Positions 20,201-29,703 of a stretch of DNA of 64,000 bases are shown one piece after another. Location of the stretch: assembly GCF_002223055.1 (NCBI RefSeq), contig NZ_NKFL01000004.1, forward strand, positions 124,001 to 188,000, written 5' to 3'. Under the pieces are notes generated by a model. The model made no database searches, was not told the DNA's origin, and saw only the letters and a program-made list of their open reading frames with translations. The position numbers and the translations under genes were made by a program. Source of the stretch: Burkholderia sp. HI2500. GTDB taxonomy: Bacteria > Pseudomonadota > Gammaproteobacteria > Burkholderiales > Burkholderiaceae. Position 1 is the first letter of the stretch; every line of letters starts with the position of its first letter.

Positions 20201-21112
20201 TCAGAAGTCGATCGCGTCGTCGGAATCGACTTCGGCGGCGGTGGCGAGCACCTCGCGCGTATCGCGCGGCGCCGATGCCGACGCGTCGAGCGCCGGATTG
20301 CGCAGCTTCTCGAGCACGCGTTCCGGCACCGGGATCCGCATCCGCGCGGCGACGTCGCCGCACTGGAACATGATCAGCTCGCCCGGCTCGAACGCGGTCC
20401 AGACTTCGTTGTCGGTGAGCGGCTGCGTCGCGATCACCGCGACGCGATCCTCGGGCGTCGTGTATTTCGCGAAGTCGATCGACAGGTCTTCGTCGACGAG
20501 GTGCGCGGTCGAGAACGGCCAGCGCCGCACGAGGTAGTGCAGCCGCGTCGAGCAATGCGCGAACAGCGCCTGGCCGTTCGACATCAGGAAGTTGAACACG
20601 CCGTGATCGGTGATGCCGCGCGTCAGCTCGCCGACGCGCTCGAACAGTTCGGGCAACGGCGGCTGCGCGCCGGGGAACGCTTCACGCAGCCCCTGCATCA
20701 GCACGCAGAACGCCTGTTCGCTGTCGGTCGTGCCGACCGGATGGTAGACGCTGCCGTCCATGTCCGGGGCGTAGTCCTGCAGGTCGCCGTTGTGCGCGAA
20801 GATCCAGTGCCGGCCCCACAGCTCGCGCATGAACGGATGGCTGTTCTCCAGCAGGATGTGGCCTTGCGTCGCCTTGCGGATGTGCGCGATCGTGTTCTTG
20901 GACTTGATCGGGTAGCGCTTCACCATTTCGGCGATCGGCGACGTGGCCGAGGCCTGGTGATCGATGAACAGGCGGCAGGCCTTATCTTCGAAGAACGCGA
21001 TGCCCCAGCCGTCGGCATGGTGATCGGTGAGCCCGCCCCGGGCCGCGAAACCTGTGAAGGAGAATGTGACGTCCGTCGGCGCGGCGCAGTTCATTCCTAA
21101 GAGTTGGCACAT
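20201..21112 (-). CDS. Class II glutamine amidotransferase, YafJ-like
   Basis: A 303-residue protein of the GATase-II (Ntn-hydrolase) fold. The catalytic cysteine is residue 2 (MCQLLGMNC), exposed after removal of Met. Other family hallmarks are HHADGWGIAFFED, HIRKATQG, ENSHPF and FAHNGDL. It has no synthetase domain, like E. coli YafJ, so ammonia transfer to an unknown acceptor is inferred. The start at 21112 is fixed by the catalytic cysteine. It is divergent from pyrC. Confidence 0.9.
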   Translation of the reverse strand: MCQLLGMNCAAPTDVTFSFTGFAARGGLTDHHADGWGIAFFEDKACRLFIDHQASATSPIAEMVKRYPIKSKNTIAHIRKATQGHILLENSHPFMRELWGRHWIFAHNGDLQDYAPDMDGSVYHPVGTTDSEQAFCVLMQGLREAFPGAQPPLPELFERVGELTRGITDHGVFNFLMSNGQALFAHCSTRLHYLVRRWPFSTAHLVDEDLSIDFAKYTTPEDRVAVIATQPLTDNEVWTAFEPGELIMFQCGDVAARMRIPVPERVLEKLRNPALDASASAPRDTREVLATAAEVDSDDAIDF

Positions 21113-21317
21113 TTTACTTGGGGCAGCAGGCTGAGGCGGGGGGTAACGAACCGGGCGAACCCCGGTACAATGCGGCTTCTAGCATATCACCGAGCCCTGA
21201 GCGGTAAAAAGCGGATTCCGCCGGCCGAAGGCCCCGTGTTGCGGTTTGCCGTCAGTCGGCCCGCGCACGCGCGTTCCGGCCCCGCCGATGGCCAGCCCGT
21301 TCCTCACGACGCCTCCT

Positions 21318-22382
21318 ATGACTGCCTCGAACGCTTCCTCCCCGGCGACGCTCTCGCTCGCCCGTCCCGACGACTGGCACCTTCACCTGCGCGACGGCGA
21401 CATGCTGGCCGCCGTGCTGCCGCACACCGCGCGCCAGTTCGGCCGCGCGATCGTCATGCCGAACCTGAAGCCGCCGGTGACGACCACCGCGCAGGCGCAG
21501 GCCTATCGCGAGCGCATCCTGGCCGCGCTGCCGGCCGGAATGACGTTCGAACCGCTGATGACGCTGTACCTGACCGACAACACGCCGCCCGACGAGATCC
21601 GCCGCGCGCGCGAAAGCGGCTTCGTGCACGGCGTGAAGCTGTATCCGGCGGGCGCGACGACGAATTCCGACCACGGGGTCACCGATCTCGCGAAATGCGC
21701 GAAGACGCTCGAGGCGATGCAGGAAACCGGCATGCCGCTGCTCGTGCACGGCGAGGTGACCGATGCGTCGATCGACCTGTTCGACCGCGAGAAGGTCTTC
21801 ATCGACCGCGTGATGACGCCGCTGCGCCGCGATTTCCCGGGCCTGAAGGTCGTGTTCGAGCACATCACGACGAAGGACGCGGCCGACTACGTGCGCGACG
21901 CCGACGCGGCGCCCGGCCTGCTCGGCGCGACGATCACCGCGCATCACCTGCTGTACAACCGCAACGCGTTGTTCGTCGGCGGGATTCGCCCGCATTACTA
22001 CTGCCTGCCGGTGCTGAAGCGCGAGACGCATCGCGTCGCGCTGGTCGAGGCCGCGACGTCGGGCAACCCGCGCTTCTTCCTCGGCACCGACAGCGCGCCG
22101 CATGCGCGCGACGCGAAGGAAACCGCGTGCGGCTGCGCGGGCTGCTACACGGCGCTGCACGCGCTCGAACTGTATGCGGAAGCGTTCGACACCGCCGGCG
22201 CGCTCGACAAGCTGGAAGGCTTCGCGAGCTTCTTCGGCGCCGATTTCTACGGGCTGCCGCGCAGCGCCGAGACCGTCACGCTGCGTCGCGAGGCATGGGA
22301 ACTGCCGCGCGAGATCTTCGCGGGCGATACACCCGTCGTGCCGCTGCGCGGCGGCGAGACGATCGGCTGGAAGCTGGCGTAA
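21318..22382 (+). CDS. pyrC: Dihydroorotase
   Basis: Third step of pyrimidine synthesis: reversible closure of carbamoyl-aspartate to dihydroorotate, cytosolic zinc enzyme. Metal ligands are seen in WHLHLRDG (H21, H23), the carboxylated lysine in GVKLYPAG (K108), and the LLVHGEV and ITAHHLLYN histidines, plus the [10 protein letters not shown] aspartate. At 354 residues it matches the class II PyrC type. ATG 21318 is chosen for homology to the E. coli length; ATG 21288 would add 10 residues and neither has a clear ribosome site. Confidence 0.95.
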   Translation: MTASNASSPATLSLARPDDWHLHLRDGDMLAAVLPHTARQFGRAIVMPNLKPPVTTTAQAQAYRERILAALPAGMTFEPLMTLYLTDNTPPDEIRRARESGFVHGVKLYPAGATTNSDHGVTDLAKCAKTLEAMQETGMPLLVHGEVTDASIDLFDREKVFIDRVMTPLRRDFPGLKVVFEHITTKDAADYVRDADAAPGLLGATITAHHLLYNRNALFVGGIRPHYYCLPVLKRETHRVALVEAATSGNPRFFLGTDSAPHARDAKETACGCAGCYTALHALELYAEAFDTAGALDKLEGFASFFGADFYGLPRSAETVTLRREAWELPREIFAGDTPVVPLRGGETIGWKLA

Positions 22383-22448
22383 GCCACCGCGCCGTCGCGC
22401 GAACCCGGCCCCATGCGGCCTGCGGCGCGCAGTGCTAGAATGCGCGTC

Positions 22449-22860
<412 letters not shown>

Positions 22861-22872
22861 GGTTCGAATGCG

Positions 22873-22912
22873 AAAGGGCCGGCGTCTCCCCGCGGAGCGC
22901 CGGCCCTTTTTT
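22873..22912 (+). terminator. Terminator of rnpB
   Basis: AAAGGGCCGGCG (22873-22884) pairs with CGCCGGCCCTTT (22898-22909), followed by T residues. It lies just before the end of the convergent OsmC gene and may serve both. Confidence 0.88.
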
Positions 22913-22932
22913 CATGCGCGCTCGCCGTGCGT

Positions 22933-23355
22933 TCAGCCGGCGACGATGTCGAACGAATGCGTGAGTTCGGCCGTCTTCGCGATCATGATCGACGCGGAGC
23001 AATACTTGTCGTGCGACAGGTTGATCGCGCGTTCGACCGTGGACGGGTTCAGGTTGCGCCCGGTGACGGTGAAGTGGAAGTGCACCTTCGTGAACACCTT
23101 CGGATCTTCGCTCGCGCGCTCGGCCTTCAGCGTGACCGAGCAGCCGCTGACTTCCTGGCGGCTCTTCTTCAGGATCAGCACGACGTCATAGGCCGTGCAG
23201 CCGCCGGTGCCGAGCAGCACCATTTCCATCGGGCGCGGCGCGAGGTTGTGGCCGCCGCCTTCGGGCGCGCCATCCATCGTGACGAGGTGGCCGCTGCCGG
23301 TCTCGGCGGAAAACGCCATGCCGTCCTGGCCCATCCAGCTTACTTTGCATTCCAT
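22933..23355 (-). CDS. OsmC/YhfA family protein
   Basis: A 140-residue OsmC-fold protein of the YhfA type. The family cysteine is in LLGTGGCTAYDVVLILKK, and a second cysteine is in SHDKYCSASIMI; in OsmC/Ohr these two reduce organic peroxides, although YhfA-like members are less well understood. ATG 23355 is preferred because GGAGT lies 8 bases upstream; the open frame extends 14 codons further without support. No partner gene is adjacent; it converges on rnpB. Confidence 0.85.
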   Translation of the reverse strand: MECKVSWMGQDGMAFSAETGSGHLVTMDGAPEGGGHNLAPRPMEMVLLGTGGCTAYDVVLILKKSRQEVSGCSVTLKAERASEDPKVFTKVHFHFTVTGRNLNPSTVERAINLSHDKYCSASIMIAKTAELTHSFDIVAG

Positions 23356-23635
23356 GCTTGCACTCCAGCGTTGCCTGATTCGGATTCGATCCGGCATTGT
23401 AGCCCGCTGCGCAACGGACGGCTGATGCGCTGCACGACGCGCAATGCCGGCGCCGCACGAGCGACGCGCCGGACAGCCATTTCCCCCTCGGATTTAGGGG
23501 TTTTGCTCTAGAAGCGGGGCGTTTTCGAGACTGCCAGACGGGATCAGGTGATTGATTTCAAAGGAAAAATGATTTTTTCAAACGAGATGCGAAATATTCC
23601 GCATTATGGTGTTTGATTTCGCAATGCAAATTTTC

Positions 23636-23664
23636 TTGTGAAGTCGGCGACGCATTCGTATAAT
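23636..23664 (+). promoter_or_regulatory. Near-consensus sigma70 promoter of a small RNA
   Basis: TTGTGA at 23636-23641, a 17-base spacer, and a perfect TATAAT at 23659-23664. Predicted start is around 23671. It stands in an AT-rich stretch (23540-23660) and has no protein gene downstream before the terminator at 23734-23762. Confidence 0.8.
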
Positions 23665-23670
23665 GAGCCT

Positions 23671-23762
23671 CATTGGTTGTCGCGCTGCGGCAACCTCCGA
23701 ATGTCTCCTCCACCCTCCTCCTATGGTGGATTGAGCCCGAACCAGCCGTTCGGGCTTTTTTT
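23671..23762 (+). ncRNA. Candidate trans-acting small RNA with anti-Shine-Dalgarno loop
   Basis: A predicted transcript of about 92 nt bounded by a strong promoter and an intrinsic terminator. Three hairpins can be drawn: 23675-23683 with 23687-23695 (9 bp, one G-U); TCCACC 23709-23714 with GGTGGA 23725-23730, displaying CTCCTCCTAT in its loop; and the terminator stem 23734-23756. A further single-stranded CCTCC lies at 23694-23698 and CTCCTCC at 23705-23711. The C-rich segments are complementary to ribosome-binding sites, as in other C-rich bacterial sRNAs. An open frame crosses the region from a GTG at 23638 but is interrupted by nothing coding-like and reads through the terminator, so I do not call a protein. 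Confidence 0.7.
23734..23762 (+). terminator. Terminator of the candidate small RNA
   Basis: AGCCCGAAC (23734-23742), loop CAGCC, GTTCGGGCT (23748-23756), then seven T. The stem is perfect. No T run follows on the minus strand, so it works in the plus direction only. Confidence 0.93.
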
Positions 23763-23814
23763 CGTCCCATGCAAACATCAGCGCGCGGCTTGCGCGCCTC
23801 GCATCCCGGCATCG

Positions 23815-24123
23815 TTATGCCGGTTGCTTTGCGTCCGACTGTGACGTCGCGCCGCCGGGCGCCGTGCCGGGCGTGCGTGTGTCAGGTGCAGGAACGTGGA
23901 CGGCCGACGCATGACCATGGCCGCGCGCGCAGAAGTGCCGGACGCGCTCGCGCACCGCGCGCAGGCGGGCGACGCGATCCTCGGCATGGGCGGCGCGGGC
24001 TTCGGTAATGCGGGTATCGAGTGCGTCGAGCTTGGCTTCGCAGTCGGTGCGGGCGGCGACGGCAGGCGCCGCGGCGGCCAGCAGCGCGGCCGCAAGGAAG
24101 GGCGTAAGTCGTTGATTCATCAT
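23815..24123 (-). CDS. Small secreted DUF1090-like protein
   Basis: A 102-residue protein with a signal peptide (hydrophobic residues about 8-23, cleavage after AVAA or nearby) and a short helical domain with two cysteines in the spacing seen in DUF1090/YqjC: CEAKLDALDTRITEA then RLRAVRERVRHFC. A low-complexity tail of about 30 residues follows. It is probably periplasmic with one disulfide. Function unknown. Two adjacent ATGs (24123, 24120) are possible starts and there is no clear ribosome site. Confidence 0.65.
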   Translation of the reverse strand: MMNQRLTPFLAAALLAAAAPAVAARTDCEAKLDALDTRITEARAAHAEDRVARLRAVRERVRHFCARGHGHASAVHVPAPDTRTPGTAPGGATSQSDAKQPA

Positions 24124-24434
24124 GCTTGTTTGTTGTTTTCCAGATTCGGCCGGTCTGGCGCGGGATGGTCATGTGCCGCGCGTCGATGGGTGCCTCCCCG
24201 GGCGCTCGGTTCGCCTGGCTTGTCGGGGCACGAACGGATTTTGGCCCATTTCGGCCGCCGTGGACACGGGAAGTGGATTCCCTTTGACCGCGTTGCCGTA
24301 TTTCCTTTATAATTCAGGGCTTTTCCGCATTCATGCCCACGGAAAAAGAACAGGGAGAGCCTGCACCGCGCCTCGAAGCGCACACAGACAAGCAGGAAGA
24401 ACACACCGGGCTAAGCAATTTTTTTGGATCGATC
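24124..24434. other. Intergenic region with the rplM promoter and leader
   Basis: No protein gene is seen. The first 150 bases should hold the promoter of the minus-strand DUF1090 gene. The second half carries the strong rplM promoter (24284-24313) and a leader of about 115 bases with a T7 run at 24420-24426 just before the ribosome-binding region. Confidence 0.6.
24284..24313 (+). promoter_or_regulatory. Promoter of rplM-rpsI
   Basis: TTGACC at 24284-24289, an 18-base spacer, and TATAAT at 24308-24313. The strength fits a ribosomal protein operon. It implies a leader of about 115 nt, long enough for autogenous control. Confidence 0.78.
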
Positions 24435-24863
24435 ATGAAGACGTTTTCCGCAAAAGCCCATGAGGTGACGCGCGAATGGTACGTGATTGACGCGACGGAT
24501 AAGGTTCTCGGCCGTGTTGCCAGCGAAGTGGCACGCCGTCTGCGCGGCAAGCACAAGCCTGAGTTCACCCCGCACGTCGACACTGGTGATTTCATCATCA
24601 TCATCAACGCAAGCAAGTTGAAGGTCACGGGCAACAAGACTCTGGACAAGAAGTACTACCGTCACTCGGGCTACCCGGGCGGTATCTATGAAACGACGTT
24701 CGGCAAGATGCAAGAACGCTTCCCGGGCCGCGCGCTCGAGAAAGCGGTCAAGGGCATGCTGCCGAAGGGCCCGCTCGGCTACGCGATGATCAAGAAGCTG
24801 AAGGTCTACGCTGAAGCTACGCATCCGCATTCGGCGCAACAGCCGAAGGCGCTCGAGATCTAA
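24435..24863 (+). CDS. rplM: Large ribosomal subunit protein L13 (uL13)
   Basis: A 142-residue early-assembly protein of the 50S subunit. Family features include the [19 protein letters not shown] start, the GDFIIIINA strand, and the [14 protein letters not shown] segment (here [14 protein letters not shown]). The ATG at 24435 gives the standard length. rpsI follows 11 bases later in the order conserved across bacteria. In E. coli L13 represses its own operon through the leader; the long leader here would allow the same, though that is inference. Confidence 0.98.
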
Positions 24864-24874
24864 GGGGAGCCCAC

Positions 24875-25267
24875 ATGATCGGTAACTGGAACTACGGTAC
24901 GGGCCGCCGCAAGAGCGCAGTCGCACGTGTCTTCATCAAGGCTGGCAAGGGCGACATCATCGTCAACGGCAAGCCCATCGCTGACTACTTCTCGCGCGAA
25001 ACGTCGCTGATGATCGTGCGTCAACCGCTGGAACTCACGAACCACGGCCAGACGTTCGACATCAAGGTCAACGTCAACGGCGGCGGCGAAACGGGTCAGG
25101 CAGGTGCAGTGCGCCACGGCATCACCCGTGCACTGATCGACTACGATGCGACGCTGAAGCCGTCGCTGTCGAACGCAGGCTTCGTCACGCGCGATGCACG
25201 TGAAGTCGAGCGTAAGAAGGTTGGTCTGCGCAAGGCACGTCGCGCAAAGCAGTTCTCGAAGCGTTAA
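24875..25267 (+). CDS. rpsI: Small ribosomal subunit protein S9 (uS9)
   Basis: A 130-residue 30S protein. It shows the [19 protein letters not shown] start, the [19 protein letters not shown] central motif, and the basic C-terminal tail [17 protein letters not shown] whose final arginine reaches the P-site tRNA. AGGGGAG precedes the ATG. Co-transcribed with rplM and ended by the terminator at 25311-25343. Confidence 0.98.
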   Translation: MIGNWNYGTGRRKSAVARVFIKAGKGDIIVNGKPIADYFSRETSLMIVRQPLELTNHGQTFDIKVNVNGGGETGQAGAVRHGITRALIDYDATLKPSLSNAGFVTRDAREVERKKVGLRKARRAKQFSKR

Positions 25268-25310
25268 TTCCGCTTCATGGCCTCGCCGCTCCCGGGCGGC
25301 GTCCGCCGGA

Positions 25311-25343
25311 AAAACCGCCAGCGTTCGCGCTGGCGGTTTTTTT
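25311..25343 (+). terminator. Terminator of rplM-rpsI
   Basis: AAAACCGCCAGCG (25311-25323), a TTCG tetraloop, CGCTGGCGGTTTT (25328-25340), then more T. A perfect 13-bp stem, one of the strongest terminators in the window. Confidence 0.95.
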
Positions 25344-25485
25344 ATGTCCGCTTCCAGGCGCGTGCCGTCGCGGCCCGCGCGGGCGAGTTTGACGAAATCG
25401 ACAAGAACCTATTGATTTCATGGACTTCAGCACGATCTTCTGATCGGCCCTACAATAGCGGCTAAAGCTTTTTGGAGAGTTCGCA

Positions 25486-25857
25486 ATGAACGCTGTTACC
25501 GAATCCGCAGCAACGACGGCCGAAATGCCGGTTCCGTTCGTCTTCACCGACGCCGCAGCCGACAAGGTCAAGCAACTGATCGACGAAGAGGGCAATCCCG
25601 ACCTGAAGCTGCGCGTGTTCGTGCAGGGCGGCGGCTGCTCCGGCTTCCAGTATGGCTTCACGTTCGACGAGGAAGTCAACGAGGACGACACCGTGATGAA
25701 CAAGAACGGCGTCCAGCTCCTGATCGACTCGATGAGCTACCAGTACCTGGTCGGCGCTGAGATCGACTACAAGGACGACCTCAACGGCGCCCAGTTCGTG
25801 ATCAAGAACCCGAACGCGAGCACCACCTGCGGGTGCGGCTCGTCGTTCTCGGTCTGA
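25486..25857 (+). CDS. erpA: A-type iron-sulfur cluster insertion protein
   Basis: A 123-residue carrier delivering Fe-S clusters to target apoproteins, essential for isoprenoid enzymes in E. coli. The three cluster-binding cysteines are present: C51 in [10 protein letters not shown] and C115, C117 in the TTCGCGSSF tail. The ErpA-type ending and the stand-alone location, away from an isc operon, favour ErpA over IscA. GGAGAG precedes the ATG. A bidirectional terminator lies between it and anmK. Confidence 0.94.
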   Translation: MNAVTESAATTAEMPVPFVFTDAAADKVKQLIDEEGNPDLKLRVFVQGGGCSGFQYGFTFDEEVNEDDTVMNKNGVQLLIDSMSYQYLVGAEIDYKDDLNGAQFVIKNPNASTTCGCGSSFSV

Positions 25858-25891
25858 GCACACGGCAGATCCGATCCGGTTCGCCGGAATG

Positions 25892-25920
25892 AAAAACGGG
25901 GCTTCATGCCCCGTTTTTTT
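25892..25920. terminator. Bidirectional terminator between erpA and anmK
   Basis: AAAAACGGGGC (25892-25902), loop TTCAT, GCCCCGTTTTT (25908-25918), with T continuing. A/T runs on both sides serve the convergent genes. Confidence 0.92.
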
Positions 25921-25970
25921 ATGCCCGTTCGCTTTGGCGATGCGGCGCCCGCCGTGCGGCAGGCGCCGCG

Positions 25971-27119
25971 TCAGCGCGGATAGAGCGCGCCCAGCACGCG
26001 ATTGCCGGCTGCGCCCGTGACCGTCGCGAGATTGCCGGGCTGGCGCGCGGTGAAGCGGTACGCGAGCCACGCGAAGGCGAGCGCCTCGACCTGCTGCGGC
26101 GGCACGCCGAGCGCGGCCGTCGTATCGACCGTGGCCGGCACGCCGGCCTCGCGCAGTGCGTTCCGGAGCGCGTCGAGCAGCACCGGATTGCGTGCGCCGC
26201 CGCCGCAGACGAACACGGCCTTGCAGCCCGCTGCGTGCTGCGCGATCTCGCGTGCGACCGACACGGCCGTGAGCGCGGTAAGGGTCGCCTGCACGTCCTC
26301 CGGCGTGATCTGCGCGAACGCGGTGAGCTTCGCGTCGAGCCATGCGGGATTGAACAGGTCGCGCCCGGTGCTTTTCGGCGGCGGTGCGGCGAAATACGGC
26401 TCGTCGAGCAGCGCGTCGAGCAGCGGCGCGTGGACGGTGCCGCGCGCGGCGAACTTGCCGCCGTCGTCGTACGGCTTGCCGAGATGGCGGGTCGCCCATT
26501 CGTCGAGCAGCGCGTTCGCGGGGCCGCAGTCGAAGCCGCGCACGTCGCCGCCTTCGCCGGGCAGGATCGTGATGTTGCTGATCCCGCCGAGATTGCAGAC
26601 GACGCGCGTTTCGCCCGGCGCGCCGAACACCGTCGCATGGAAGGCCGGCGCGAGCGGCGCGCCATGGCCGCCCGCGGCGACGTCGCGGCTGCGGAAATCG
26701 GCGATCACGTCGAGCTGGGTCAGCTCGGCGAGCAGCGCCGGGTTGTTGATCTGCCGCGTATAGCCGCGCTCGGGGCGATGGCGCACGGTCTGGCCGTGCA
26801 CGCCGATCGCGCGGATTTCGTCGCGCGACAGCCCGGCGGTGCGCTGCAATTCGTGGCAGCACACCGCATAGCGCGCGACCAGCGCGTTCGCCGCGAGCGA
26901 TTCGCGGTCGATTTCATCGTCGCCGGGCTGCTGCAGCGCGAACAGCGCGTCGCGCAGCGATTGCGCGAAGCCGACGAACGCTTCCGCGAGCACGACCGGT
27001 GCCTTGCCGGCCTCGAAACGCACGGCGACGCCATCGACGCCGTCCATGCTGGTTCCCGACATCAGCCCGAAGTAGATGCCGTCGGCCGGATGGGCATGTT
27101 GCGGCTGTCGTTGCGGCAC
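25971..27119 (-). CDS. anmK: Anhydro-N-acetylmuramic acid kinase
   Basis: Recycles cell-wall material by phosphorylating and opening 1,6-anhydro-MurNAc to MurNAc-6-phosphate. The 382-residue protein has the AnmK family start [14 protein letters not shown], then [21 protein letters not shown] and [14 protein letters not shown], and the ATP-site glycines CGGGARN near the C-terminus. The start is GTG at 27119, supported by AGGAG 8 bases upstream. It is divergent from tyrS, a common arrangement in this group. Confidence 0.95.
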   Translation of the reverse strand: MPQRQPQHAHPADGIYFGLMSGTSMDGVDGVAVRFEAGKAPVVLAEAFVGFAQSLRDALFALQQPGDDEIDRESLAANALVARYAVCCHELQRTAGLSRDEIRAIGVHGQTVRHRPERGYTRQINNPALLAELTQLDVIADFRSRDVAAGGHGAPLAPAFHATVFGAPGETRVVCNLGGISNITILPGEGGDVRGFDCGPANALLDEWATRHLGKPYDDGGKFAARGTVHAPLLDALLDEPYFAAPPPKSTGRDLFNPAWLDAKLTAFAQITPEDVQATLTALTAVSVAREIAQHAAGCKAVFVCGGGARNPVLLDALRNALREAGVPATVDTTAALGVPPQQVEALAFAWLAYRFTARQPGNLATVTGAAGNRVLGALYPR

Positions 27120-27261
27120 GTTGGGTTCTCCTGGATCGTGCGACGCGGGCCGGTGCCACGCGCCTTGCGCCCGATTATCCGCGCAACGTGACGCGCCGTT
27201 AAGCGATGGGCGCGCAAGTTATGGGAAAATCCCTGTTTTTGCGACATTCTTCCTGGCACCG

Positions 27262-28503
27262 ATGAGCACCGAACCCAGTTCCAAGCCTGTTTTCCCGATC
27301 ACCGACGAAGTCCGGCATGCGCTCGCCGTCACGAAGCGCGGCGTCGACGAGCTGCTGGTCGAGGAAGAGTTCGCGCAGAAGCTCGCGCGCAGCGCGGCGA
27401 CGGGCACGCCGCTTCGCATCAAGCTCGGCCTCGACCCGACCGCGCCTGACATCCACATCGGCCACACGGTCGTGCTGAACAAGATGCGTCAGCTGCAGGA
27501 CCTCGGCCACACGGTCATCTTCCTGATCGGCGATTTCACGTCGCTGATCGGCGACCCGTCGGGCCGCAACGCGACGCGCCCGCCGCTCACGCGCGAACAG
27601 ATCGAATCGAACGCGAAGACCTACTTCGAGCAGGCCGCGCTCGTGCTCGACCGCGACAAGACCGAAATCCGCTACAACAGCGAATGGTCGATGCCGCTCG
27701 GCGCGGACGGGATGATCAAGCTCGCGTCGCGCTACACGGTCGCGCGGATCCTCGAGCGCGAGGATTTCACGAAGCGCTTCCAGGGCGGCGTGCCGATCTC
27801 GATCCACGAATTCCTGTACCCGCTGATGCAGGGCTACGACTCGGTCGCGCTGAACGCCGACCTCGAGCTCGGCGGCACCGACCAGAAATTCAACCTGCTG
27901 GTCGGCCGCGAACTGCAGAAGCAGTATGGCCAGGAACAGCAGTGCATTCTCACGATGCCGCTGCTCGAAGGCCTCGACGGCGTCGAGAAGATGTCGAAGT
28001 CGAAGGGCAACTACGTCGGCATCAGCGAGCAGCCGAACGACATGTTCGGCAAGCTGATGAGCATCTCGGACACGCTGATGTGGCGTTACTTCGAGCTGCT
28101 GTCGTTCCGTCCGATGGACGAGATCGACGGCTTCAAGCGCGAGATCGAAGGCGGCCGCAACCCGCGCGACTTCAAGGTGCTGCTCGCGCAGGAAATCGTC
28201 GCGCGCTTCCACTCGCAGGCCGACGCCGAGCGTGCGCTCGAGGACTTCAACCACCGCGCGAAGGGCGGCGTGCCGGACGACATTCCGTCGGTCACGCTCG
28301 CGGGCGCGCCGCTCGCGATCGGCCAGCTGCTGAAGCAGGCCGGCCTCGTGCCGTCGACGAGCGAGGCACTGCGCAACATCGAGCAGGGCGGCGTGAAGAT
28401 CGATGGCGCGACCGTGTCGGACAAGGGCCTGAAGGTCGACGCCGGCGAGTTCGTCGTGCAGGTCGGCAAGCGCCGCTTCGCACGCGTCACGCTGACCGCA
28501 TGA
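27262..28503 (+). CDS. tyrS: Tyrosyl-tRNA synthetase
   Basis: Charges tRNA-Tyr. The 413-residue protein is a class I synthetase with HIGH at residues 65-68 and KMSKS at 243-247, followed by a C-terminal S4 RNA-binding domain ([20 protein letters not shown]). The tyrosine-recognition segment is LGGTDQKFN. Length and KMSKS type place it in the TyrRZ group. ATG 27262 is chosen from homology; the open frame extends upstream into the divergent promoter region. Its stop overlaps the dtd start by 4 bases. Confidence 0.97.
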   Translation: MSTEPSSKPVFPITDEVRHALAVTKRGVDELLVEEEFAQKLARSAATGTPLRIKLGLDPTAPDIHIGHTVVLNKMRQLQDLGHTVIFLIGDFTSLIGDPSGRNATRPPLTREQIESNAKTYFEQAALVLDRDKTEIRYNSEWSMPLGADGMIKLASRYTVARILEREDFTKRFQGGVPISIHEFLYPLMQGYDSVALNADLELGGTDQKFNLLVGRELQKQYGQEQQCILTMPLLEGLDGVEKMSKSKGNYVGISEQPNDMFGKLMSISDTLMWRYFELLSFRPMDEIDGFKREIEGGRNPRDFKVLLAQEIVARFHSQADAERALEDFNHRAKGGVPDDIPSVTLAGAPLAIGQLLKQAGLVPSTSEALRNIEQGGVKIDGATVSDKGLKVDAGEFVVQVGKRRFARVTLTA

Positions 28504-28958
28504 TCGCGCTGATCCAGCGCGTGAAGCGCGCCGACGTGCGCGTCGGCGATCGCACGACGGGCGAGATCGGCGCGGGCCTGCTCGCGCTGGTCTGCGCGGA
28601 GCGCGGCGACACCGACGCAGCGGCCGACAAGCTGCTCGCGAAGATGCTCGGCTACCGCGTGTTCAGCGACGCCGCCGGCAAGATGAACCTGCCGGTGTCG
28701 AATATCGACGGCGAGGGCCGCGCAGGTGGCCTGCTGCTCGTGTCGCAGTTCACGCTGGCGGCCGATACCAACAGCGGGCTGCGTCCGAGCTTCACGCCGG
28801 CCGCGCCGCCCGACGAAGGCGCGCGGCTGTTCGACTATTTCGTGGCGGCCGCGCGGGCGCGCCATCCGGTCGTCGAGACGGGCGAGTTCGGCGCCGACAT
28901 GCAGGTGTCGCTTGTCAACGACGGCCCCGTGACCTTCTGGCTGCAAGTGCGGCCCTGA
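28500..28958 (+). CDS. dtd: D-aminoacyl-tRNA deacylase
   Basis: Removes D-amino acids mischarged on tRNA. The 152-residue protein has both active-site signatures: SQFTLAAD and NSGLRPSF in the middle and the Gly-cisPro motif GPVTFWLQ at the end. The ATGA overlap with tyrS makes functional sense because TyrRS is a known source of D-Tyr-tRNA. The next gene begins 23 bases later in the same direction. Confidence 0.96.
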   Translation: MIALIQRVKRADVRVGDRTTGEIGAGLLALVCAERGDTDAAADKLLAKMLGYRVFSDAAGKMNLPVSNIDGEGRAGGLLLVSQFTLAADTNSGLRPSFTPAAPPDEGARLFDYFVAAARARHPVVETGEFGADMQVSLVNDGPVTFWLQVRP

Positions 28959-28981
28959 TTCTTCCCCGGAGACGCGCCGCG

Positions 28982-29644
28982 ATGGCCACCACGCAGATTC
29001 TTTTCATCCGCCATGGCGAGACGGCCTGGAATCGCATCAAGCGCATCCAGGGTCATATCGACATCCCGCTGGCCGAAACGGGCCTCGAGCAGGCACAAAA
29101 GCTGGCCGCACGGCTCGCGCGCGACGCGCGTGACGGTGCACGGCTCGACGCGATCTATTCGAGCGACCTGATGCGTGCGCAGCAGACCGCGCAGCCGTTC
29201 GCCGACGCGCTCGGGCTTGCGCCGCGGCTGCGGGAAGGGCTGCGCGAACGCTCGTACGGCCAGTTTCAGGGGCACGACAGCGCCGAGATCGAGACGCTGT
29301 TCCCCGACGCGTACGCGGCCTGGCAGACGCGCGACCCCGGCTTCGCGCCGGAGGGCGGCGAGTCGCAGCGCGAGTTCTACCACCGCGTGCTGCATGCGCT
29401 CGAACCGATCGTCGCCGAGCATCCGGGAGGCCGGATCGCGTGCGTCGCGCATGGCGGCGTGCTCGACTGCGTCTATCGTTTCGCGAACGGCATCGAGCTG
29501 TCGGCGCCGCGCAATTATCAGCTGCTCAACACGAGCATCAACGTCGTCGATTACGTCGACGGCCGCGCGCAGGTCGTGCAGTGGGCCGACGTGTCGCACC
29601 TGGACGCCGCGAGCGACGACGACGGGTACCGCAAGGTGCTCTGA
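28982..29644 (+). CDS. Histidine phosphatase, GpmB/CobC-like
   Basis: A 220-residue phosphoglycerate-mutase-fold phosphatase. The catalytic RHGE is at residues 10-13 (H11 is the phosphorylated histidine), with the downstream SSDLMRAQQTA, LRERSYGQFQG and CVAHGGVLD motifs. It is often annotated as a phosphoglycerate mutase, but lone members of this group are usually phosphatases with varied substrates. It is third in the tyrS-dtd operon; its substrate cannot be told. Confidence 0.88.
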   Translation: MATTQILFIRHGETAWNRIKRIQGHIDIPLAETGLEQAQKLAARLARDARDGARLDAIYSSDLMRAQQTAQPFADALGLAPRLREGLRERSYGQFQGHDSAEIETLFPDAYAAWQTRDPGFAPEGGESQREFYHRVLHALEPIVAEHPGGRIACVAHGGVLDCVYRFANGIELSAPRNYQLLNTSINVVDYVDGRAQVVQWADVSHLDAASDDDGYRKVL

Positions 29645-29703
29645 GCCTGCAGGCCCGTCCGGCATCGCCGGCCGGGACTTCCTTCCTGCGTGGTGCCGGC
29701 TGC

